64,000 bases of DNA from Cyanoderma ruficeps (lineage: Eukaryota > Chordata > Aves > Passeriformes > Timaliidae): the NCBI GenBank assembly GCA_008694505.1, contig VZDJ01007749.1, positions 7,597,790 to 7,661,789 on the forward strand. Direction: 5' to 3'. Position 1 is the stretch's first letter. The number at the start of each line of letters is the position of its first letter. Under the pieces are notes generated by a model. It worked only from the letters and a program-made list of their open reading frames with translations. It did no database searches and was not told the origin of the DNA. The translations under genes were made by a program, and so were the position numbers. Below are positions 1 to 11,500 of the stretch, in pieces.

Positions 1-3000
1 ACATTTTTCACACCTTCCCAATGTTCCCCCTCAGTTAAGCGAGAGGATTACTGCAATTTCTCCTGCAGCTTTTCAGACTATATTTGGAGCAAAGAGATAT
101 TTAGTTTCAAGAGGATAAAATGAAGACTTTGTGCACAAGGATCTTGGATCACTTGCATCAGTAGATTATCACTTTGTCTGTATCTGCACTAACAACTGGT
201 GAGATGTGCAGGACGATCAGGGTTCCCTTTGCTGGGAGGTGCACACTGATACCTCAGGTCCCAGCTGGCAGTGCAGCCTGTGCCAGCTGCCAGTGGCAGG
301 CACTCTCCACACATGAGAACAGGGATCACCTCTGGAGATAGGCATCCTTTGGTATGTCATAACCAAAGCTAAAGAAACCATATTCTCATTTAACAGAACA
401 GAAACTTGCGCATATTGATAAACCACAAAACAGAAATTGTTTCTTTAGAATTCACCGACTGTGTACTTTACTTTTAAGTTATAATTATGTCCTAACTAGC
501 AATCTTTTTGAGCCAGGTTCTTTCATTTTCGGTCATAATGATGATAGACTTGCTGCTTACATAATGCCGCTGAGAAGTGAAGCTCCAGCTACCTGCTGGA
601 AGGGGTTTTCAGATGGATTTCCCTAATTGTCATGGACAACCACAGGATTTTTGGGTAGGTTTTACAGCAAACTATAGGAAGGATGGTGAAAAACATCTTG
701 TATATAGAAGATCTGCACCTATAAACACATCTGACAAATCTGACACCCTACAAACATGTCTTAGTTCCACCTATTTCAGTTTGCAGGAGAGTCATGAGAG
801 CAAACAAGTACATTTTGCTGTAAAGTGAAACACTGGGAATTAAGTTTATCATGGCTGGTATTCTGAGAAAGACATGTGCTCTTAATTGTAGAAGTGCAGG
901 GAAAAAATTTAGTCAGTAAAATTAGAACGATATGCTTCAGAAGTCTAAAACATCACTTTTAAATGCCATGACAAGAAGTGTAGTTAAATAGAGCCCTTCC
1001 TTCGCTGAAAGCTTTTCAAAATACAGTCCCAGAGTTAGGGAAGCAAAATTTTGATAAAAATGAGAATTAAAATACCCTTCTTTGTCTCTCAGCTAATACA
1101 GATGCAGAAATTTATTTATTTTTACTAACTTATTTATCAACAACTGTTTAAGTGGTTTTTTAAAATTTTTTTTTTATTTCTTTCCACCTCATAAAAAGAA
1201 ATGGTTTTAGAACCTTTCCAGCTTAATCAACTTCTTCTATCACGTGCCACAAACAAATGTCATGCAAAGTTAGTGAAAGGAAAACCCTGAGTTAGCAGAC
1301 TTTTAAATAATAAAAACCTATAGTAGCATGTGTATACCCACGGGAAAGGACACCCTCACACAAGACAGATTAGGGTACTTGTAATGCTAATTTGCACATG
1401 GGATGGACATCACACACACACAAAAATTAATGTGGCCCCAGTGTCCCAGAGAATACATCGAAGGTGCTGTGAGCCGGCTGCTCCACTTGCAGTTTTTATC
1501 ACTTCTGAATTGCATTTTAATAGTGCATTTTTCTTTTGTTCAGACATGAAAGAAAATTGGCTTTCTCAGGGGATTGGATAGCTGAGAAGACAAGGCTTGC
1601 AGTTTTGGGATTTGCCCATATATGCACAGAATTCAGTTGAGCCACAGCATTCATAATTTAATATGAATACCATGTCTGTAAAATTTATACACAAAATGAT
1701 TTTAAAAATCTTGAGAAAAGTAGAAGTAAATTATTACAGTTTTCCTTAAAAAAAACAGTCTACGTAGAGCTGTTGATTTTACTGTGGATCAGTTTATCTT
1801 TTTGGGAAAAAAATTCTCAGGGTAATGTAGGTTCTACTATGACTCCCAAAAAACCCAAAAACTAACACTTTGAGACACAACTAGCAGTATGTTCCTTTAA
1901 ATGAAACAACAAAAATATAATGGGGTATGAAGGTATCAAGTAGAAGCTTTTTCTTCTGTTTACAGTTCTGTTCTCAGAGTCAGGAGGCAGATCCTTAAAG
2001 TGATGATGTTCTTGCTACAAGAAAGGATCACATGCTTGTAAATTCAGTGTGACCTTAAAGTAAGTGAGAATTTTCATTGTGTGAATAAGTAATTAAAAGA
2101 ATTGCAACAATTTTTCAAGTTAAGTAGGGTAACCAAATTCATGGGAATAATACAAAAGTCATTATAGCCCCCCCAACCAAAAATAATAGCAAGAAGTAAT
2201 AGCACTGCAAAACACTTATGTTATGGTATTATGTTCTGTAGCTCTTTGTATACACCTGACACAACTTTTCCCAAAATTAATAACAGTATGTGCTCTGAAA
2301 GTGACAGAAAAGAGTGACAGAAGAGGAAAATTAAATTCAGACAATGGCAGGATACCAGTATCAGCTGTACAAATTTAGATTTCAAAATATTCACTCATAA
2401 TTCCTACATCTAGATTTTAGCTTTTCATTGTGATTTAAATTCAGAAATTCTTGGAGGTTTTCAGTAAACATGACAGAGACAGAAGTACCAATCAAAGAAG
2501 AATTAAATTCTGTATTGATGTTTTATTGTGCTAGAAGACAAAGTCAGTATAATCTGAGACTTCCCAAAAGATGATTTAATACAAGGTGAACAATCCCTAA
2601 ATAAATATATTGAAAAATGAAAAATTATTTAATATCAGCCTGAATGAGAGATATGCCAAAGTATACACTCAAAATGGGGTAAGGGTTGGAACCAAAAATG
2701 GCAAACTACAAATGGCAGTATTACTCATACAGAGGCTGAAAAGGACCAGAACCAAGGCTGGCTGTCACTGTCACTAGAGTTGAAGGCCAGCTGCACTGCT
2801 GCCAGGACCCCACTATATTGAACCTAACTAGCCTAAAAAGACCGAGAAGCCTTTACTTAGTAGCAAAACCAGGACCTGACAGCTGCTAGAGGTATTTAAA
2901 TTTCATAGACACCGCAGATACTTGTTGCTAACAAAAATAAAAATTGTTTTATCTCTCATCCTGTCCTCTACCTTCACTCTACTATAAATTTCATCTTTCT

Positions 3001-6000
3001 AATCCTGTTTCCCCTCACATGTTTACACTATCCCTCCATGACTTTTGTTCCTGCACTCCTCACCTACCATTTCTTCCCTTTAGTCTGTCTCTTTTATTGC
3101 AATCTCTCTCAGTATTTTGACAGGAGATGGAAGAGACCTTTTAGATGCTGAGGGTTTTCCAGTTGGGTTGACAGAGATGACAGAAGCAGCAGCAAGAACT
3201 GGTTCCTGGTGTCTATGGCAGTGCGAGAGGAGCACAGCAGCACAAGCAGCAAGGAGAATTTCCCAGGCCCATCACTGACTGCTGGGCAGCAGTGTCCCAG
3301 TGCTATATGGTACTTACCAACAGGACACAGGACAGAGGCAGTGACTTTTTATTCAAATTTAAATGACAACAAAAAACCAGAGTCATCCTTCAGCGTGTTC
3401 TCCAAACCTACCCAAGAAGCAAAATCCCAGCAGACTAGTGGAGCAAGCAGGTAATCCTCATTCTAGAAATGCTCCAAAATATACCCAGGCTTCTGAGAAA
3501 GGACTGCCAGATGTACTGCTGGACTGTCACACATGCTGCACTGCCAGGGCAGAGTAAGCAACATAAAACCCCAAGTACCACTTATGTGGTTTTTCAAACT
3601 TTCATATTTGTACGTACTGTTCATTTTTGTAATTTAGTAGGAAAAATGCCAGCAAAATATTAACTCTATGGCATTGTTAAATTTTTATTTAAAGTGTTTT
3701 TATAGAATAGCAATTCAATTCCTTGTTGTCTTGATTTAATTCAAATAAGACAATTTTATCTCACTTTGAAGAACTCCATGAACAATTAGCTCCAAACAAG
3801 CTATGCTTCTATATCAGGAATCTGTGAATATTTTATGTTCCTTTTTTTCTTTAATAAAACATGACATTAATTTTAAGCTTTCAAATTTGGTTTGGATTAT
3901 ACCTGAAGTAATTTTTTCATCAAATCCAATCTTTTCACTTGGGGAACAAAGAAGAAAGGATAATGGTTTCCCATAGCAAAACAACTGCAGCAGGGCAGAC
4001 ATTATTTAGTTTATAATGCATGTATATTAAAATCAAAGTGCTAGATACAAGAATAAAGATAGAATATTTTATTTAACATATCTAGTGACATTATCATTAG
4101 TGCACTGTTTTTGCTATGAGAAGTGTACTTGGGTGCATTACTAAAAATATTGTTTCTGGTAATATATTAAATACACAGTTTATTGAAAAAGTATCAATCA
4201 CTTTGTTTGTAACATCAGCAAATCATCTAAAAATCCTCTGGCCATTTTTTATTTAACCCCTGTCAGCGATAATGCAAACTGGCAAATAAAAGCACAGCCT
4301 AGTTCCTGGAGGAAGTAAAAGAGATCTCTTCTGCAGCAAATTCCGGAACTTCTTAATTATACACAGACTTATTATCTGCATCCCCAGTGTTATAAAGTAC
4401 CAGAACTTCATTAGAAAAATTAAGATGGAAAAATGAAGGCGCTACTTTGTAAATTTCCAGTGGAAATTAGCTGGAAGAAGCAGAGGAATACTGGATCAAA
4501 AGAGGGTAATCATGCTTAACTGTGCCCTAGAGCACCCGCATGTATAATACGATTTGCACAGTAACTACCTCTCCTATTACTGCTTGTTTGGAGTATTCTG
4601 TGTTAATGGGGTTAGCTAATTTAGTATTTTAACTTAAAAAGACTCAGCTGATTAATAAATGTTGCACACTGTGCTAGTAATTAAAATAAATGGAAGAGTT
4701 ACAAATAGAAGTTGAATTGTTAAGAAAACATTATCTGAAAATATATGATAATCCCTGTTTATCATAATACAATAACAGTCCGGAAAATATGCAAATTGCT
4801 GAAAGTTGCAAAGCATATGAAAACTAAGTATAATTTGAAAAAAGTTTTCAGATGCGTTGTGTTTGTATGACATAAAATGTAGTAGCCATTTTCACTGCAG
4901 CTAAGTCAGGAATAGAGTAAAAGATTTTATAACTCCAGAAATTAAAATATTTTCTTAAAATTCTAAATCTTAAAGTGACTTGCATTTTAAGTTTTCTTAC
5001 CATTATTACCAGGCAGCTCATAACATCAATGCCTCCAAGTACATAGCTTATTTATAGGTCACTAATTTCGCTGCAAGTGTGTGTGTCCTGCCCAGCACAG
5101 GGCAGCACAGCAGCACCTCAGCTCTTCTAAAGCACAATCTTGTTGAAAATAAGCTCATGAGGAGCTGGGTGCTGCTGTATTCACACAGCATGGGAGAGGC
5201 AGGATGTGCAAACACGGCTGTACACAAGTGATCCAGTGTGGCCAGGACCAGTCTGTGCATCTCCAGCACAGCACTGAGCACAGACATAGCCAGAAGGTGA
5301 GATGATGTTTCTGATGTCACACCAGAAGACTACAATAAATTGGGAAACCTAAGCCTTACACTATTGCTATCACCACACTGCATCTCATTCTGATGTTTGT
5401 TGACTTCATAAAGATGTTTAATAGCCTACTTTGAAGTATGAGGCATATTATATGAGACAGATTTCATCAAAGTTAATGAAAATAATTTACATTTTTGTTC
5501 TCTGGAAAATTAGGCCAGCATGCAGCTGCACGCAACTGAGGAAAGAACTTCTTATGCTTCACCTAAATCTGCTGGATCCAGCATTTGGTGTCTCAAACTA
5601 GACACTATATTAAGTGGCTACCCCAAAGGAATGCAATTGTCAGATCAGCCCTGTCCAAGTGGAGGGGGAAATCACTTCATTTGTATGAAAAATAGCACAA
5701 TAAGGTAGTAACAGCTTCAATTACATGAAAAAAAGGAATCGTTCTTATTATGCTGGATTGCCCAGTTGCTTTTCCATTACAGAATAGGAAATTCCAGCAG
5801 TTGCTTAAAGTAAGTACAGTATATTCTCCTTTGGTTTCATTTGTACCGCTTCTGCCTGCCTCAAACTCTCTCGCAGCTTTTTCAAATTTTTTCTGTATTT
5901 TATCTAAACCAAGAACTTTCTCAGAGCTTGCCACACTCATCCTATCATCCTGTAAACAACTACTTTAAAGGACTCTGACAATTAGAGGTGTGTGAGAGTC

Positions 6001-7138
6001 ATGAAAGTTGCTGAAAATTTCAGGTATGTGCCAACGATCTTTCTGTCTTAAGAGACCTCACACAATACTCATTCTGGAAATATACATATCGAGGATTCAG
6101 TTTGTCATTTCATGCAAACACAAGCTTTCTCAACAAATGCCACACACTTCTGCTGCTCATTCTCTCCTTATTTTCTAAAACAGAAGAATAATCAGCATAG
6201 GAAGCAGCACCAGGAAGAAATAAAGTCCCAAAGTACACAATTACATAGCAAGAAACAGAAATTTGTCAATTCATAATAGACATTGCTGAGAAAAAAACTA
6301 CTGTAGAATCTGAGTAACCCTTTGCTGGCTCTTCCCTGGAGACCAACATCCCACACAGCAGCTGCAGCATTACTAGTGAGCATTAGTCCTGGTGATGACC
6401 TGCAGCTCTGTCATCACCTTTTCAAGGTTACAGATGTGACCCTTGCATGGTTGGTTGAATAAGAAGCACAAATGGAATGATCACAGCCTGAAAATGTATA
6501 ATACACTTTGCATTTAGTGTGCATGAAGCTGAGAATCATTGATTGTTGGGACATTGCTTCTGTACATTAAGGATGGCATTAAATGCTTCCTTACCCACAA
6601 GGTAAATAAAAACCCCACATCAAATAATATCTACCAAAGTTGGAGGCTCCAAATTTAAACTGTTCAAGACCAAATCTTCATAATTTGCTCACTGAAGAGT
6701 CAGTGAAACATTTATTGCAAGGTCTGACCTTCTGAAAGTGTTGACGCAGTAATGTCTGGGGTAAACTACATCAGATAAAGACTGAGCAATGTAGTCATGC
6801 CTATAAATGAAGAACATCATCTATCCTCAGTTGCAATGCATCAATCACAACTAATTCAGTGAAGAAAACACTTTAAGTGAGAGGTAAAATATTAATTACT
6901 ACCTAGTGATAGGGGTTCTTTTAAATTTCACCAGCAGAAATTAGATATAAAAATGAAAAGAAAGAAAGCACAAATTTAAGCTGAGATGTGAAAATTAAGC
7001 TGTTTCTTCCTCACACCAATACATGAAAGGATACAGAGAGAAATAGAAAAGGGGAATAGAAAGGGGAAAGAAATACGTATTTGTACCTGTACCTGTAACT
7101 GAACTAAGTTACGATGTTGGTGTGAAAGGAATAAAAAG

Positions 7139-7180
7139 NNNNNNNNNNNNNNNNNNNNNNNNNNNNNNNNNNNNNNNNNN
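7139..7180. other. Assembly gap (42 N)
   Basis: Run of N between ATAAAAAG and CCCCCCCC (7181-7188). The C run at the edge suggests a homopolymer or low-complexity sequence that broke the assembly. An open frame spanning it is not meaningful. Confidence 0.98.
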
Positions 7181-8107
7181 CCCCCCCCAAGAAAAAAAAC
7201 AACACCAAAACCACTGTCCAAAACTGAAGAAGTAGTCTATACAAGCTATTTTTTAATTTCAAAACTGTTTTTCAATGGAATTTTCAATTTTCATTCAAAG
7301 ATACTATTAATATTAAATTGGGGAAGTGGTCCAACAATAAAAACACAGAAGCTAAATTAAGTAAACACAATTGATTCTGGCACTCTTAGGTCCCAGTCAT
7401 GAAGCTGACATATAGCAATATGGAGCTGAGGAGCTGATAAAAGAGCATGAAACAGATCAAAGATAGCAGAACATCATGTGCCAGTGGTCACAGACTGCTC
7501 ATGAGGAAGTGAGTTGCTTCTGCCCTGAATTCTAGTATTGAAGGGCCAAAGGATTGCCAAGAGCAGTGAATTCAAGGAAAAGGTTGGCAAAACATAATTC
7601 TTTTTCTAGTTAACTACAAAGCCAGAGAAGGTGACTTAGCAGGCTTTTATTATGATTGGACAAAACAGTGTTTAACAATCTATCATGCTAAAAAAAAATT
7701 CAAAAAGGAAATATTTTGGCAATAGCCTTAAATCCTTTGGGACAGAAGCTTTAATGTTTTGGGATGGATTATGCCTGTATTTGAGATTTTATGGAAAAGA
7801 ACTGGCCTGTCTGTTACTATTACAGCTGCTATGGTTTAGGAAATCAAACTGCTTCAAGAATGATTCCAGTTTTTGTATCATGTTCTAACGTGCAACATAT
7901 GCTCCCTCCCCTTCCAAGTGAGCAGTGGTACTCTTCTGGGAGAGAAAACAAGTCTCATTGGCACACAACACCATTTCTTCCTCCTGTAACCAGTATGCTC
8001 CCAGAATATGAAGACTGAAACAGTATTTTTTCCTTGGCAAGGTGCATGTGGCAAGGCAGAATTTGCATTTGTTTTCTTATTTCCCATTAAAGCCATCTGT
8101 TGCATCA

Positions 8108-8215
8108 GATATTATTATTATTATTACAAGTACTTCTACAGATTCATAGATAGAGATGGCACATGCCACACAGTTACAAGATAGGGTCTCTGCCCTGAGC
8201 AGTTTATAATCTAAG
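8108..8215 (+). repeat. Ancient interspersed repeat remnant (sauropsid-type)
   Basis: An ATT triplet run (8110-8126) is followed about 60 bp later by ACAAGATAGGGTCTCTGCCCTGAGCAGTTTATAATCTAAG. This resembles an old amniote repeat whose end reads roughly GGTCCCTGCCCCAAAGAGCTTACAATCTAAG and which starts in an ATT-rich stretch. The match is from memory and is partial. Confidence 0.45.
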
Positions 8216-8363
8216 GACACAGAATTCAGAAGTATATACATAAAATGTTTTCTAGTAAGCTGTCAGGTTTGACATTTCATTTTGTCAGGCATGAAAGGTT
8301 TCTGAAAGCAATGGAATAAAGAAAACTTTCTCACAACAATATAAGCAAAACCAAAGAACTCAC

Positions 8364-8515
8364 TCATTGTCATGTATGGGACTTCTCCATTCCTCCCTTG
8401 GTGTTGCCTCCGTGGCCTTGGCTGGTGTTGAGTACATTGATTCTCTCACTCGTAGGGTTGGCTCCAAAGGCTTGTAGCGCTGCCGCAGCACTTCAGCGTG
8501 ATCACGGAAAGGCCC
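8364..8515 (-). CDS. SPATA17: SPATA17 exon with GPFRD and PLEPTLRV blocks
   Basis: Minus-strand exon of 152 nt: 50 codons in phase 0, then GA of a split codon. The acceptor is cctgcacctttcag and the donor is the full consensus gtgagt. The protein begins [20 protein letters not shown], continues [14 protein letters not shown], and ends [11 protein letters not shown]. It matches mammalian [23 protein letters not shown], then REEW and NDN. The middle ([11 protein letters not shown]) is divergent from the mammalian acidic/basic stretch. The donor choice is decided by gtgagt; reading through would meet TGA immediately. The next exon must begin with the third base of a GA-N codon and was not found further downstream. 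Confidence 0.92.
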
Positions 8516-11500
8516 CTGAAAGGTGCAGGATAATGAAAGTACTTTATTTTGGGGTTACAGTTCTTTCCTTTCCCTCTTATGTTCATGGCACATCGCTGAT
8601 GAAACACGACACAGAATGTTTGGGAAGTGTAACAAGACTCTTCTTCCAAAATAAAGCAATTCATTTTGGTAGAGACTTACATAAGGGTTGATAACATACT
8701 CTAAAACTTCAAATAGAGTGAGAAATGCGCACTCTAAATTTATTTAACTACTAATAAATACTTACTATTTTAAACAAATATAGTGTTAGAGCTGGTTAGG
8801 AAAACTTTGTTTTCACACAGAAAAAACATTGGTGAAATAAAAAACAAGCATTAACTATATCCAAATTCTGCTTAAGCAGAAAACTTAAGTGTTTTACTTT
8901 GCATAGAGCAAACTTTAAACAACATGTTCTTTTCAATGTAACTATAAACCTACCTGGAAGGGAACTTAATGCTTGGCTAAAGATACAATTCTTCTAATAG
9001 AATTCAACTGCATGACTTCAGTACTATAAGCATACAGTCCATTTCTGAAAAGTCTAATTTTACATTAACTTTGTAATTCTTAAAAAATACCCATACATGT
9101 CTTTTTTTTCCAGAGTATATAGGTTAATAACTGATTGTATCAGTATCTACCATTTAACAACATGGATAAATAGCAGCAGGAAATCCTCTCCCATACCGTT
9201 GAAGTGACATATCCTATATGTCTCACTTCTAGTATTAACCCTTAAGAACTTACCTGGATTATAATTAGCACCCTGTGCCACTCAGGACAATTTAATGGCA
9301 ACCCCAGACCTAGAAGTATTACCAATTAATTTTTATTTTCATCACTGTTGATCTTGCAATGAACTAGTGAAACCTTTTGAAACTATGAACAGACAAAGAA
9401 TCCTAATCACAGCCTTTATTCTTAAAGATATCCTTCTTTAAATAGGTTATCACTAACAAGTCACAGCTGGAGTTACTGCAAGCACTGAGTGAAGACTGTG
9501 GGGCTAATAAAAAGAAATGATTCACGCCTCATTTATGTTCACTTATGTTTTACATTAATAGAAACCAATAATAGGAACCAGTTACCATAAAAGTCATGGA
9601 CCGTAAATAACACAAATGGCAAATAAGTATCATCTAGTACTTTTCACAGCTGGACAGGAGGATTGCTATATTTGAAAGTAGTTAATGGATTTTTATTGGA
9701 ACTTTACTTTTTAAAGGCGCAGCACCAAGATTTGGAAATCTTTGTAAAGGTCCCAGTAAACAAATTAGCATAGTATTCACACTTTTTGTATGTATTTTCT
9801 TGCTTCTGTTTTCTAAGTCTGTGTAAAAAATATGTTCATTTAAAATAAACATAAAAGTCTTTAAAAAACAGAATGAAAAGTGAGAGAATAATCAATAGTG
9901 GAACAGGTCATTAAGACTAGTCAACAATGTTCTAGTGATACATAACCTGATGATCAAGTTATTAAAAAGTTTAAAATTTGTAATAAATAATGAATCTTCT
10001 ATTACAAGATGTTTGCATTAGGTCGATATATGAAGGAAGGAAGAAAGAAAAGTACTATTACCAAATAATACCAAGATAAATATGTATTCTCTCAAAGGTA
10101 GTCTTTCAGAATATTATATTATTTCTTCACCAAAAAATATAGACTCAAATTCCTCCAGGATAAAGGCCAAATCAAATAGCCAAGCAAGGGGTTTTCTCCA
10201 CCTTTAATTTCTGAGACCTAACTAGGAGTTAGATACATAAAAAACCCCCAGACTATAGTTTAAATAAAATTACAACTTCTAATAGAAGGAGAGGGGAAAA
10301 TGATGTAACTAAGCAAAGGACCCTCAAAACAAGTCTGTGTCATCACTAATTAAAACAGGGTATATATAATAATAAAGAATAAAAAAAATCCTAAACATTC
10401 CCTGAAGATTCTTCCGTTCCTCTGAATAATGTATTTGAAGAAATTTACTTAGTAATAGGGACCTCAGGAATGTATCTTAAATTAAGACCTCTAAAAAATC
10501 CATGTGTCCATTTCCACTTTACAAGACTAAGACTTGTGGAAACTGGTAGAATGGTGCCTAAAAATGTTTTCAAATAGACAATTCTTGCAGGAATTTCAGG
10601 CATCCTGCTTCAAAATGGAAATCTTCCTGGGGAGGTCAGGCTAGAAAAGGAAGGAAGGGAGTCAAACATCAATCTTTACTCTGAAGGGAACTCACACAGC
10701 TCTAAGCTCTATGTTTGGAATATGTACTGAATAGCATAAATCTTGGTACCAACTGGTTTGCCAAATAAGGGTTAGCAGACCAGCATTCTTACTACCTCAT
10801 CATACCATCAGAAACTCATGATAAAAAAACAGATCTGCATGAAATTATGCATTCCTCACTGTCCCCGTTCCACAACAGATAACAGCATGCAAAAAATCTA
10901 AATAGTAACGCACATTCTGTTATTAATGCCTTTTAATGAACAAATTACAAATTTTAGCATTATCCATGTTTCTATCAAACTATAATTCTAGTTAACTTAG
11001 TAACAAAAATGATAGATCTAATTGATGTAGAAGCATCATTAAAAGCTTTCTTTTAAATACTCTATCTTACACACACAGAGCTTACCTATTAAATGCTAAA
11101 AACCTATTTCCCTAAGAGAAAACTGAAAGATAGTTAATTTTTTTTTCTTTTAAACATATATAATTGACATCCTGATATAAAATATCCAGACCTATGGGCA
11201 AATAAAACCTGAAAGAAAGTAACAAGTGGCTCACAGTGAACCAGACATATTGGAAAAAGAAGCTTGGTGCCAAAATGTTTTACCACAAAGAACTAGGACA
11301 CAAGTATATCTAGTAATTAAATTTCTTATTGTCACACCAGACAACTTTCAGGATGTTGTGTTCTGATGGGTTTTCATTTCCAGCTGTTTCATCAGCTCAA
11401 ACCAGTGTCCTTTTCTTAGACATACAACCCTAAATTGTCAAAGTGTTGTGCAGGGATTTAGCCGTGTGACTCCCATTAACATCAATAAGAGTCGGGCAGC

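Larger units (their letters stand above)
1..8363 (-). other. SPATA17: SPATA17 downstream intron (partial)
   Basis: Sequence 3' of the last placed exon, starting with its gtgagt donor and running off the left edge. The C-terminal exon(s), which in mammals encode a segment with NPKKWIC and PSFELF, were searched for on the minus strand and not seen. The stretch contains an assembly gap (7139-7180) and an ancient interspersed repeat remnant (8108-8215). Locally GC-richer stretches at 2700-2840, 3130-3470 and 5080-5310 have no identifiable function. Confidence 0.65.

Noticed and set aside
4190..4270. Minus-strand NKKWPEDF reading, similar to the mammalian SPATA17 C-terminal NPKKW segment
   Set aside because: It is followed at once by a stop and preceded by a stop, with no proper acceptor in the needed phase; judged to be chance.
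6976..7221. Open frame across the N gap
   Set aside because: It is open only because the N run is untranslatable; not meaningful.
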